Assembly: GCA_937967805.1 (NCBI GenBank)
Contig: CALBTC010000179.1
Location: forward strand, 1-53,806
Direction of reading: 5' to 3'
Source: an uncultured Anaerolineaceae bacterium
Lineage (GTDB): Bacteria; Chloroflexota; Anaerolineae; Promineifilales; Promineifilaceae
Length of the DNA: 53,806 nucleotides
Shown here piece by piece: positions 32,865 through 41,090 of the stretch. Both the position numbers and the translations under genes were made by a program. Each line of letters starts with the position of its first letter. Position 1 is the stretch's first letter. The notes below the pieces were generated by a model. The model saw only the letters and a program-made list of their open reading frames with translations, had not been told where the DNA came from and searched no databases.

Positions 32865-34394
32865 ATGCAAGCAATCAGCATTTTGCTGGGGGCTGTGATT
32901 GGCATCGTTGTTGGTGCCGCTGTGGTTTATTTTTTAATCAGACCACAGATCGAACAGAAGGTTGCCGCCGTTGAGCGAGAACTGGAAGAGCGCCGCGCCC
33001 TGGCAGAAAAAGAAACAACCGAAATCCTGGAAATCTCCCGCCAGGAAGCACAACAAATTCGTTTAGAAGCAGAAAAAACAATAGAAAGAAGATATCAGGA
33101 TGTGGCCCGTGCCGAAGAACGGGTAGACCGCAGAAACGAAAATCTCGATAAACAAACAAAAAAGCTGGAACATCGCGAAGCGGTCTTGAACAAGCGGCAA
33201 AGCCGGCTGGACAAGCGGCAAAACCGGCTAGAAACCATCGAGCAGGAGCGCCGCCAGCAGCTTGAGCAAATAGCCGCCCTCACCGCCGAAGAAGCCAAGC
33301 AGCTGCTGCTGGAAGATGTGGAGAAAGAAGCCCGCCAGGACATGGCCCGCATCATGCGCGAAATTGAAGATGAGGCAAAAGAAAACGCCAACCAAAAAGC
33401 GCGTGAGCTGGTGGTGATGGCCATTCAGCGCATCGCCAGTGACCAGGTGGCGGAACAAACGGTTTCTGTGGTACAGCTCCCCAGCGAGGAGATGAAGGGG
33501 CGCATTATCGGGCGAAACGGCCGTAACATTCGCGCCTTTGAACAAGCCGCCGGGGTTGATATCGTGGTAGACGATACGCCGGAAGCGGTCTCCGTTTCCA
33601 GCTTTGACCCGGTGCGGCGTGAAGCGGCTCGCCGGGCGTTGGAGAAGTTGATTTCAGACGGCCGTATCCATCCGGCCCGCATTGAAAAACTGATCAAAGA
33701 CGCCAGCAACGAAGTAGAACAAGACATGAAAGAAGCGGGCGAGCAAGCCGCTTACGAAGCCAACGTGCATGGGCTGCACCCGCAGATCATCAAAATGCTG
33801 GGCCGTTTGAAGTACCGCACTTCGTTTGGGCAAAATCAGCTTTATCATTCGGTGGAGGCTTCTAAGATTGCGGCCGTTTTAGCGGCGGAGCTGGATGCCA
33901 ACATCGATATTGCCAAAATGGGTGCCCTGCTGCACGACCTGGGTAAAGCGATGGACCATGACCAGGAAGGCACCCACGCCATGCTCGGCGCCGAGTTTTG
34001 TAAACGGTTCAAGGTGCCGCCGCTGGTTGTGAATGCCATTGCCGCCCATCATCACGAAGTGGAGCCGGAAAGTGTGGAAGCGATTATCGTGGAAGCGGCC
34101 GATGCTATTTCTGGGGCGCGGCCTGGAGCCCGCCGTGAAAGCCTGGAAAATTACATTAAGCGTGTCCGCACGCTGGAAGATATTGCCACTACTTTCCCCG
34201 GTGTTGAAAGTGCCTATGCCTTACAGGCCGGGCGCGAAATTCGCATTCTGGTCAAACCAGACAAAATTGACGATCTGGAAGCGATGCGACTTTCCAAAAA
34301 CATTGCCAAAACGATTGAAGAAAGTATGCAGTATCCCGGCCAGATTCAAGTGACTGTCATTCGTGAAACGCGCGCGGTAGGCTTTGCTAAATAA
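32865..34394 (+). CDS. rny: Ribonuclease Y
   Basis: A 509-residue membrane-anchored endoribonuclease that starts bulk mRNA decay. Residues 3-26 form a transmembrane helix, followed by a long coiled coil (30-190, with heptads of Glu, Arg and Gln). The KH domain has EEMKGRIIGRNGRNIRAFE. The HD domain has the metal-binding pair His357-Asp358 in ALLHDLGKAMDHD, with further His in AIAAHHHEVEPE. ATG 32865 has AAAGGAG upstream. It has standard length, is preceded by a structured leader and followed by a strong terminator. It is probably co-transcribed in part with recA-recX. Confidence 0.97.
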   Translation: MQAISILLGAVIGIVVGAAVVYFLIRPQIEQKVAAVERELEERRALAEKETTEILEISRQEAQQIRLEAEKTIERRYQDVARAEERVDRRNENLDKQTKKLEHREAVLNKRQSRLDKRQNRLETIEQERRQQLEQIAALTAEEAKQLLLEDVEKEARQDMARIMREIEDEAKENANQKARELVVMAIQRIASDQVAEQTVSVVQLPSEEMKGRIIGRNGRNIRAFEQAAGVDIVVDDTPEAVSVSSFDPVRREAARRALEKLISDGRIHPARIEKLIKDASNEVEQDMKEAGEQAAYEANVHGLHPQIIKMLGRLKYRTSFGQNQLYHSVEASKIAAVLAAELDANIDIAKMGALLHDLGKAMDHDQEGTHAMLGAEFCKRFKVPPLVVNAIAAHHHEVEPESVEAIIVEAADAISGARPGARRESLENYIKRVRTLEDIATTFPGVESAYALQAGREIRILVKPDKIDDLEAMRLSKNIAKTIEESMQYPGQIQVTVIRETRAVGFAK

Positions 34395-34447
34395 GACCAC
34401 TTGATCCAAGATTGGTTAAAATCAATACTTATTCTTGACATTTTTAA

Positions 34448-34481
34448 GCCCCGCAGCTCGTTTGCTGCGGGGTTTTTTTTG
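34448..34481 (+). terminator. Terminator downstream of rny
   Basis: CCCCGCAG (34449-34456) pairs with CTGCGGGG (34465-34472), followed by eight T. Confidence 0.95.
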
Positions 34482-34507
34482 TTTGATCAATCCACCAGGA
34501 GAAATTC

Positions 34508-35308
34508 ATGACCGCATTGATTTCCCTATTCATTGCAATTATTTTATCTGCACTAGTTACCCGTATTGCCACGGTTGCCTTAGGACTAACTGGATTATCT
34601 CACGAGGTTGCCAGGTTTCAGTCGCTTTCTGCCTTTTCCGGGGTAGGCTTCACCACCTCAGAATCAGAACACATCGTGAACCATCCGGCCCGGCGACGAA
34701 TTCTGATTCTGGTCATTCGCCTGGGAAACATTGGCGTCGTGACCGTGATTTCATCTCTGGTGTTAACGTTTGTTAACGCATCATCTGCAACACAAACAAT
34801 ACGCCTCATTTTGCTTATTACAGGATTGGTTATTCTGTTTCTTTTAGCAAGAAGCGATTGGCTGGATACACATTTGTCCAATCTAATCCAGACAATTTTG
34901 CGGCGTTACACCGATCTTGAGGTCCGAGATTATGCTTCCTTGTTGGGAATCCAGGACGGCTATCGACTGGCTGAGATAGATGTTCAAGCCGATAGTTGGC
35001 TGGATGACAAGACATTAGCAGAAGCCAATGTTATGGCTGAAGGAATTATGGTCGTCGGCATATATCGACCCAATGGAAACTATGTTGGGGTTCCTCAAGG
35101 GGAAACTCGCATTCACGCAAAGGATCGATTAGTGGTTTACGGACATGAAGAAGCTCTTTCCCAGATCAGCCATCGGTTACGTGGGCATGAGGGGGACGAG
35201 GCGCATCGAGAAGCCAAGTCAAAACAGGATTCCGTACTAAGACGCCAGCGCGCCAAAGATAGTTTGTATTCAGACGGTGCTTCTAACGGCGATCAAGAAC
35301 AAGAATAG
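34508..35308 (+). CDS. Potassium-filter-like membrane protein with TrkA-C domain
   Basis: A 266-residue protein. The N-terminus has a hydrophobic helix (3-27), then a re-entrant-like block ARFQSLSAFSGVGFTTSESE (about 35-54) that resembles the pore loop and selectivity filter of Trk/Ktr-type potassium transporters, then helices at about 67-88 and 97-113. Residues about 135-218 are a TrkA-C (RCK_C) domain with GYRLAEIDVQADSWLDDKTLAEA and DRLVVYGHEEAL. The tail is charged and disordered. Only one pore-like unit is present, so it would need to oligomerise. ATG 34508 follows AGGAGAAA. A role in ion flux or its sensing is likely but unproven. Confidence 0.72.
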   Translation: MTALISLFIAIILSALVTRIATVALGLTGLSHEVARFQSLSAFSGVGFTTSESEHIVNHPARRRILILVIRLGNIGVVTVISSLVLTFVNASSATQTIRLILLITGLVILFLLARSDWLDTHLSNLIQTILRRYTDLEVRDYASLLGIQDGYRLAEIDVQADSWLDDKTLAEANVMAEGIMVVGIYRPNGNYVGVPQGETRIHAKDRLVVYGHEEALSQISHRLRGHEGDEAHREAKSKQDSVLRRQRAKDSLYSDGASNGDQEQE

Positions 35309-35316
35309 GTTGGAGT

Positions 35317-35700
35317 TTATGAGATCGAGTATTCTACGGCCGTATCCTCCTCATCATTCACCAATCGATGGTAAGCAAATACGCCCTGAATACCCCGGAA
35401 GAAAAAGTAAGCAAAGATGGCGGCAATGGGCAAGCCAATAATCGCCCCTGAAAAAATCCAGATGTAGATTTTGCTAACCACATAGTAAGCAAACAGCGTT
35501 ACGGTGCTGGCCCGATGTTTTTTGTAAACGCCGTAGGTTAATGCCAGCATCAAAACAATGTCTACCCAATTCCACCAATCCACCATAGCCAGCGTGCCGC
35601 CGCTGGCATAGACAAACGTCAGGGCAATGGTTACCCCAATCGAAATTAGCGACATTTTCCAGGCGGTGCGAATGGCTGTGTTTGCTTGCTCAAGATTCAT
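35317..35700 (-). CDS. Small four-helix membrane protein, unknown function
   Basis: A 127-residue protein with about four hydrophobic segments (MSLISIGVTIALTFVYA, WVDIVLMLALTYGVY, TLFAYYVVSKIYIWIFSGA, IAAIFAYFFFRGI). ATG 35700 is chosen because AGGAG lies eight bases upstream; ATG 35706 would be only two bases from it. It converges on the potassium-filter-like gene with eight bases between stops. No family is recognised. Confidence 0.65.
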   Translation of the reverse strand: MNLEQANTAIRTAWKMSLISIGVTIALTFVYASGGTLAMVDWWNWVDIVLMLALTYGVYKKHRASTVTLFAYYVVSKIYIWIFSGAIIGLPIAAIFAYFFFRGIQGVFAYHRLVNDEEDTAVEYSIS

Positions 35701-35724
35701 GGGCATTTCTCCTGCTTACAGAAT

Positions 35725-35886
35725 TCCAGTTTCTGGGTTGTTGTGGCACAAGTATGGTCAGCACAGCTTGTTGACCACAGTGATTTATTTCATAACGATG
35801 AGGTGCTAATTGTCACGAATCGTCGCACGAAGCAGGTGACAGTCACTTCACTCCCCCTATTTGCCGCAACGTTCACCAACAAGTGA
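35725..35886 (+). pseudogene. Possible gene fragment (OB-fold-like tail)
   Basis: An open frame ending at TGA 35884-35886 encodes VVVAQVWSAQLVDHSDLF...DEVLIVTNRRTKQVTVTSLP. The alternating hydrophobic strands recall the small beta-barrel ends of NfeD-like proteins. There is no start codon with a ribosome binding site. It may be the remnant of a lost gene or chance. The GTGACAGTCAC repeat inside it is noted only. Confidence 0.25.
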
Positions 35887-35902
35887 CCAACACCTTCATG
35901 GT

Positions 35903-36772
35903 TCAATTGATCGAATCCGGCACAAACTTCTCCCAATCGCTCCGCTCCGGGAAGAGGTGCCAGACGTTGTTATCGAGCGCTTTCAGATAGGTGTGGTTGT
36001 ATTTAAAGTAGGAGGTAGTCTGCACGGCCGTATCCCCCCCAACCTCCGGAGCCAAAGCCCAGCCTAACCGATCCCGAATTGTGGGCTGCTCGCGCCACAC
36101 CAGGCCAAAGCCGCGCTGGGGCTGGTAAAAGCCGGGCGGCGGAATAATGGATGGATCGTCCACCGGATCGCCTTCCTGCCACTCGTCGATAAACGTGGCC
36201 CAGCCGTCGGTCCATTCCGTATCGTCAAACAACACGTAGATTCGATCCTCAGCCCCAACCCAGATCATCACACCACCCTCAAACTGCTGCTCTGCCGACG
36301 GCGAGACCAGCACCGCATCCTGCGGGCAAGTGTCAGGCGCAGGCGAGAAAAACCAGACAAATGGGCAGGTTAGCGGGATGGTTAACCCAGCCGAGTCATA
36401 TGAATTGTCCGCAGCTGTGGCAAAGAGAGCAAAAGATTCAGAGTTTCGGCTGCTGCTGCTGATGGGATAAGCCATTTCGCCATTTAGCGGCACGTCCCAA
36501 AAAGTGCCAAACACACCACCTACCAGATGGTACAATGTAACGGTGACGGCATTGCTTGTTTCCCAACTGAGGGTGATTGTTTCGCCCGGATCGGCAATGG
36601 GCACGTTGGCGGTAAAGCTAAGAACTTTCGGCGGCTGAACCGGTTTAGAAACGAGGGGCAGGTAGAGGTAAGCATCGTCTTGTGGAACGGCCGTTTCTGC
36701 CCACACAATGCCGCTGAAAACGGCCGTTGCCAGTACAAAACTGACCAGTAAAATACCAATACGCTTAAACAC
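35903..36772 (-). CDS. Secreted protein, unknown function
   Basis: A 289-residue exported protein. Residues 1-26 are a signal peptide (MFKRIGILLVSFVLATAVFSGIVWA), followed by a linker with YLYLPLVSK, a stretch common after signal peptides in Chloroflexota. An Ig-like segment (about 45-130) has VLSFTANVPIADPGETITLSWETSN. A C-terminal domain contains FEGGVMIWVGAEDRIYVLFDD and a Pro/Trp-rich region GFYQPQRGFGLVWRE, a pattern found in extracellular proteins of this phylum. GTG 36772 is the best start because AGGAGG lies seven bases upstream; ATG 36802 lacks a site. It probably sits outside the membrane. No enzyme motif is seen. Confidence 0.78.
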   Translation of the reverse strand: MFKRIGILLVSFVLATAVFSGIVWAETAVPQDDAYLYLPLVSKPVQPPKVLSFTANVPIADPGETITLSWETSNAVTVTLYHLVGGVFGTFWDVPLNGEMAYPISSSSRNSESFALFATAADNSYDSAGLTIPLTCPFVWFFSPAPDTCPQDAVLVSPSAEQQFEGGVMIWVGAEDRIYVLFDDTEWTDGWATFIDEWQEGDPVDDPSIIPPPGFYQPQRGFGLVWREQPTIRDRLGWALAPEVGGDTAVQTTSYFKYNHTYLKALDNNVWHLFPERSDWEKFVPDSIN

Positions 36773-37050
36773 GAGATGCCTCCTTTCCTTGGGAAGAAAC
36801 ACATCTTTCTAATTGTAAAGTAAACCAAAGGGTGTATCTGCTCTAATACAAACTGTTCAACATGCAGATCGTAACTGAGTAAAGGTCGGCTTACCAGTGA
36901 CAAAACGTTAATTTTTTCGGATAAAATGCCAAAACCCAGAAAGGGAATTCGACAGGAAACACACCTATAATCCCGCACGGTACCTTCTACAACTATCCCA
37001 CCGACTCCCTGAATGAAACAATCCTATTCCTTACTTAAGAGAGAACTTCT

Positions 37051-38409
37051 ATGGCTAAAAAAACAAGCGGAACGTATGTGATTGGACACATCAACCCGGA
37101 CACCGATTCCATCGCCTCAGCAATGGGCTATGCCTGGCTCCTGCAAAATCAAGACGAAGAAGGCAACATCATCGCCGCCCGCGCCGGGCACCTTAACCCA
37201 CAAACCGCCTGGGTGCTAGAACGGCTCAAGCTGGAGCCGCCTGTTTTGCTGCCAGATGCCTCGCCTCGCTTTGAGAATATTGTGCACCGCTTCAACACGA
37301 CCACGCCAGAACGCCCTCTGCGCGACGTGTGGGCCATCGCCAACCGCACCGGCGGCGTTGCCCCTGTGGTGAATGAAGACGGCACGCCGTATGGGCTGGT
37401 TACGGTGCTAAGCCTATTTCGCTTCTTAAAAGAATCTGTTGGGGCACACCCCCGGCGGGAAGAAATGCGTATTGCCGAAATTATGGAACGGCCGTGTTCC
37501 GAAGCGTGCGATACCGATGTGCCCCGCTTTACGGTCAGCAGCCGTATTCGGGACGTATTGCCCCGCATCTTGCACGAAGAGCGCAGCGAGTTTTGGGTCG
37601 TGGACGAGGAAGGACGCTACCAGGGCATCTGTCGCCAGCGGGATGCGCTCAATCCGCCCCGCTATCGCCTCATTCTGGTTGATCACAATGAAGCGGGCCA
37701 GGCATTGGGCGCGCTGGACGAAGCCGATCTGGTTGAGGTGTTGGACCATCACCGGCTGGACAATGCCCCTACCCGTACACCCATCCGTTTTACCATCGAT
37801 GTAGTCGGCAGCACCTGCACCCTGGTGAGCGAACGGATTAACGAAGCCGGTTTAAGCGCGCCGCCTGCCCTGGCCGGCCTGCTGCTGGCCGGCATCATGT
37901 CAGATACGCTCATCCTGAACTCACCCACCACCACCAACCGGGATCGTGAAGCGGCCGAACGGCTGCTGCGCTGGGCCAAAGTGGGTGATTCACCATTGGC
38001 CAACGAAACGTTACAATCTTTTGGCGAACAGGTGCTGCAAGCCGGAGCCAGTCTCGCCTCGCGCACGCCGGACGAAATCCTCAATACCGATTTCAAGCAG
38101 TATGAAGCCGGTGGTCTGAAATTTGGCATCTCCCAGGTGGAGGTGACCAACCGCAGCCAACTGGCCGAGTACATGGGTGATTTGGGCGATGCACTCATGA
38201 AGCTGCGCGACAGCCACGGCCTGGACTTTGCCATCCTGATGGTGACAGATGTGGTGCGGCGCGGCAGCCGCCTGCTCATTACAGATCAGATACCGGCGCT
38301 GGAAGGACTGCCTTATCCGCGCCGCGAAGACGGCACGCTCAATGCCGACGGCGTCGTCTCGCGCAAGATGCAGCTTCTGCCTACAATTTTAGGTGCGCTG
38401 GAGGGGTAG
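37051..38409 (+). CDS. ppaC: Family II (Mn-dependent) inorganic pyrophosphatase with CBS insert
   Basis: A 452-residue DHH-family phosphoesterase that hydrolyses pyrophosphate. The metal-binding residues are in IGHINPDTDSIASAM (His13, Asp17, Asp19) and VLDHHRLDN (Asp232, His233, His234). The DHHA2 domain follows (about 320-450). Compared with the 310-residue core enzymes it carries an insert at about 65-195 with CBS-like sequence (LRDVWAIANRTGGVAPVVNEDGTPYGLVTV and RDVLPRILHEERSEFWVVDEEGRYQGI). CBS domains in such enzymes bind adenine nucleotides and tune activity. ATG 37051 follows AGAGAAC. It is probably a single-gene unit. Confidence 0.92.
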   Translation: MAKKTSGTYVIGHINPDTDSIASAMGYAWLLQNQDEEGNIIAARAGHLNPQTAWVLERLKLEPPVLLPDASPRFENIVHRFNTTTPERPLRDVWAIANRTGGVAPVVNEDGTPYGLVTVLSLFRFLKESVGAHPRREEMRIAEIMERPCSEACDTDVPRFTVSSRIRDVLPRILHEERSEFWVVDEEGRYQGICRQRDALNPPRYRLILVDHNEAGQALGALDEADLVEVLDHHRLDNAPTRTPIRFTIDVVGSTCTLVSERINEAGLSAPPALAGLLLAGIMSDTLILNSPTTTNRDREAAERLLRWAKVGDSPLANETLQSFGEQVLQAGASLASRTPDEILNTDFKQYEAGGLKFGISQVEVTNRSQLAEYMGDLGDALMKLRDSHGLDFAILMVTDVVRRGSRLLITDQIPALEGLPYPRREDGTLNADGVVSRKMQLLPTILGALEG

Positions 38410-38471
38410 AACTTCCGTTTAACGGCCGTTTCCATATTGACATCCCACAAAAGTTGCAAGAAACTTACGCC

Positions 38472-39452
38472 ATGCGCGCGGACCGATTAATTTCCCTGTT
38501 GATGTTGCTGCAAACACACGGCCGTATGACCGCCGACGAGCTGGCCGAACGGCTGGAAGTCTCCACGCGCACCATTTACCGGGATTTGGATGCGCTCAGC
38601 ATCTCCGGCGTGCCGGTTTATGCCGAGCGTGGCCCCAACGGCGGCTGCATGTTGATGGAGAGCTACCGCACCAATCTCACCGGCTTGAACGAGAAAGAGG
38701 TGCAGGCGCTGTTCATGTTCACCGTGCCGGGGCTGCTAGCCGATTTGGGTGCCGACAAAGCGTCTGAAGCGGCGATGCTTAAGCTGATGGCTTCGCTGCC
38801 GGCACCGTTCCAAAAGGATGCCGCATTTGTACAGGAGCGGCTGCACCTGGACCCGGCCGCCTGGTTCCAATCGGAAGAAGAGGTACCATTTTTGTCATTA
38901 GTGCAGACGGCCGTATGGCAAAGCAAGCGGCTGCGCATGAACTACCGGCGTGGCGATGGCCAATGGGTCAAACGGCTGATCGATCCATACGGTTTGGTGG
39001 CCAAAGCTAGCGTTTGGTACGTGGTCGGCGGGATGTACAGCTCCATGATTCAGGTGTACCGCGTGTCGCGCATTATGGATGCCGAGCTGACTGACAGCCA
39101 ATTTGAACGCCCGGCAAATTTTGATCTGGCCAGCTATTGGCAAACGTGGCGCGACCAGTTTGAGTCGCGCCAGAACAGCCTCACCGTTACCCTGCGCGTG
39201 CCGCCCAAAAGCGGCCCGCTGCTGGCGCTGGTCTTTGGCGAAGGTATCGTCAACTCACTCCTAGCTTCGTCCCCACCAGAAGATGCCGCCGGCTGTGCCA
39301 CCATCTCCCTCACATTTGATTCTATCGAGTCCGCCTGCCGCCAGCTTTTGGGGTTGGGAACGGCCGTTGAAGTCATCGGGCCAACAGAACTGCGGCAAAT
39401 GCTCTACGAACAAGCCGTTCAGGCCGCAGGCCAATACCGCCCCCATTCGTAA
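38472..39452 (+). CDS. HTH-WYL transcriptional regulator
   Basis: A 326-residue regulator. The N-terminal winged helix has MTADELAERLEVSTRTIYRDLDALSISGVPV (about 19-50) and the central WYL domain (about 135-205) has RLRMNYRRGDGQWVKRLIDPYGLVAKASVWYVVGG. The C-terminal extension (WCX) has LRVPPKSGPLLALVFGEG. WYL domains sense nucleic acids or small ligands, and many such proteins control defence or DNA-repair genes. ATG 38472 is preferred; TTG 38454 is open upstream. It is followed by a terminator. Targets cannot be assigned; the gene downstream is the HEVGH protein on the same strand. Confidence 0.88.
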   Translation: MRADRLISLLMLLQTHGRMTADELAERLEVSTRTIYRDLDALSISGVPVYAERGPNGGCMLMESYRTNLTGLNEKEVQALFMFTVPGLLADLGADKASEAAMLKLMASLPAPFQKDAAFVQERLHLDPAAWFQSEEEVPFLSLVQTAVWQSKRLRMNYRRGDGQWVKRLIDPYGLVAKASVWYVVGGMYSSMIQVYRVSRIMDAELTDSQFERPANFDLASYWQTWRDQFESRQNSLTVTLRVPPKSGPLLALVFGEGIVNSLLASSPPEDAAGCATISLTFDSIESACRQLLGLGTAVEVIGPTELRQMLYEQAVQAAGQYRPHS

Positions 39453-39490
39453 GATTCAACCAACCTTCCCATCGCAATTTTGTAGGTTTC

Positions 39491-39524
39491 AGACGGCCGT
39501 TGCGGGAAACGGCCGTCTTTTTTT
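39491..39524 (+). terminator. Terminator built from two ACGGCCGT copies
   Basis: AGACGGCCGTT (39491-39501) pairs with AACGGCCGTCT (39508-39518) across a 6-nt loop and is followed by T residues. Both arms are copies of the genome-wide octamer. The rest of the 347-bp gap to 39799 shows no gene or clear signal apart from the AAAGGAGAAA ribosome binding site at its end. Confidence 0.88.
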
Positions 39525-39799
39525 GTCATGCTCGTCAGTAAACTATTATTCCCCCGTTGCTGCTTATGCAGCCAAAACGACCGTTTTCTCACTAAACTAC
39601 AGTCAACGTTTCTCTTGTTGGCCAACCTTCCAAATACGCAGTTCACCGCTCAATTAACGGTAAATTTGCGCATAGGTGGTAGGCTAACCTCATCCTCTGT
39701 TCCAGACCCCCCAAGCGGAACAGCTGCCTTGCGGGAAGGGTGCTTTTGAGAAAAAGCAAAGAGCCACTGTATTGGAAAACTATGTAAAGGAGAAAAGGG

Positions 39800-41080
39800 A
39801 TGAATCGTGAATGGCAAGACCGCTGGCAATCAATGGCTGAACAACTGCAGCAGTTGTCTGCACAATTTAATCAGTCCACTAACCCAGTGAACCACAGCCT
39901 TTACGCACTCACAGAAAGTTTACTGGCGTTTAGCAAAGATCAAATTGACTTTTTCTGGGAAGGGTTCACTTCGGGTAGGCTGCTGCCCGCCATCGATCTG
40001 CCTCAAGAGCATGTCATGCGGGCTACCCTGGACCAGGTTGCCTTCGACATGAGCATTATTCAGCACATCAACCTTCAGCGAGGGCAGGAAACATTAAAAG
40101 CTACCCAAGAGGTAGCTGATAAGCTGGCCCAAATCGCCCTGAATGTAGCGGTTGATGGGGGCCTACTGCCGCCATGCAGTGCCCTCACCTATTGCAACAA
40201 ATCAGTCCATATTCGGCTTATTCCTTATGCGCCAATGGCCCTCATCGGGATTCCCTTTACGGCGGCAAAGGTACACAAAGATTTTTTAGCTATTCCACAT
40301 GAGGTGGGGCATTTTGTTTATCATCATGCGCCAGGTTTGGCCGCCAGGCTGCATGCCCTTATTCCCCTTCATCCAAACTGGATTAATCATTGGATTGAGG
40401 AAATATTTGCCGACGTGTTTGCTGCTTACGTAGCCGGCCCCGTGTGCGGACTCAGTTTGCAGGAAATCATGCTGGATAACTCTCAAGAAGAATTTGTGGC
40501 TGATGATGGCGAACATCCGCCACGGGCCGTACGGCCGTACGGAATCAACAGCGCGCTGCACCAACTGGGTGAGAAATGGATTGCCAACGAGCTTGATGAA
40601 CTTTGGCAAGAGCGGCTCGCCAATCGGCATCGCCCCAAAAAGTTTCTGCCGCATAAAAGTGCAACGCCGGCAAAACTTTCTCGGGCGCGCAAACTGCTTG
40701 TGCAAACGGCCGCTGCCTTCGTTGATTTCCTGAAAGAGCAGCCAAAATTGAAACGGGCCGATCCGTGGGCAGACGGTATAAAAGCGACAGACGGTCTGGA
40801 TGATCTGTTTGAATCGTTCAACAGGTTGTGTGACGAGCCCCTCACTGTGGCACAATATCATTTAAAGATAGTTGGAGACAAGGTGGGAGTTTGCCGGCCG
40901 GGAGGCACACTGGAAAACGAGCGGCCGCTGGGCAGCACCCAAACCTGGCGAGACTGGATCAAAAAGGAAAGCCGCCTCCAAAAAGAGGTGCTGCTGCCAG
41001 CGCAAGCGTGGAAACCTCTGTTTACGGCTGGATATTGGCCCGTAAAAGGTCCTGAAGGCAATTCGGACGGCGGCATTTAA
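39800..41080 (+). CDS. HEVGH-motif metalloprotease-like protein, unrecognised family
   Basis: A 426-residue, apparently cytoplasmic protein. It has HEVGH at 167-171 inside FLAIPHEVGHFVYHH, and 29 residues later WIEEIFADVFAAY (Glu200/Glu201, Asp205). This is the HExxH...E-x3-D arrangement of gluzincin-type zinc peptidases, so metal binding is likely. There is no signal peptide or membrane helix. The N-terminal 110 residues are helical with Gln-rich stretches; the C-terminal part is basic. ATG 39800 follows AAAGGAGAAA. It converges on the BTAD-STAND regulator with ten bases between stops. Its substrate and family are not recognised; a proteolytic role in a regulatory or defence response is only a possibility. 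Confidence 0.7.
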   Translation: MNREWQDRWQSMAEQLQQLSAQFNQSTNPVNHSLYALTESLLAFSKDQIDFFWEGFTSGRLLPAIDLPQEHVMRATLDQVAFDMSIIQHINLQRGQETLKATQEVADKLAQIALNVAVDGGLLPPCSALTYCNKSVHIRLIPYAPMALIGIPFTAAKVHKDFLAIPHEVGHFVYHHAPGLAARLHALIPLHPNWINHWIEEIFADVFAAYVAGPVCGLSLQEIMLDNSQEEFVADDGEHPPRAVRPYGINSALHQLGEKWIANELDELWQERLANRHRPKKFLPHKSATPAKLSRARKLLVQTAAAFVDFLKEQPKLKRADPWADGIKATDGLDDLFESFNRLCDEPLTVAQYHLKIVGDKVGVCRPGGTLENERPLGSTQTWRDWIKKESRLQKEVLLPAQAWKPLFTAGYWPVKGPEGNSDGGI

Positions 41081-41090
41081 TTTTGGCAAA

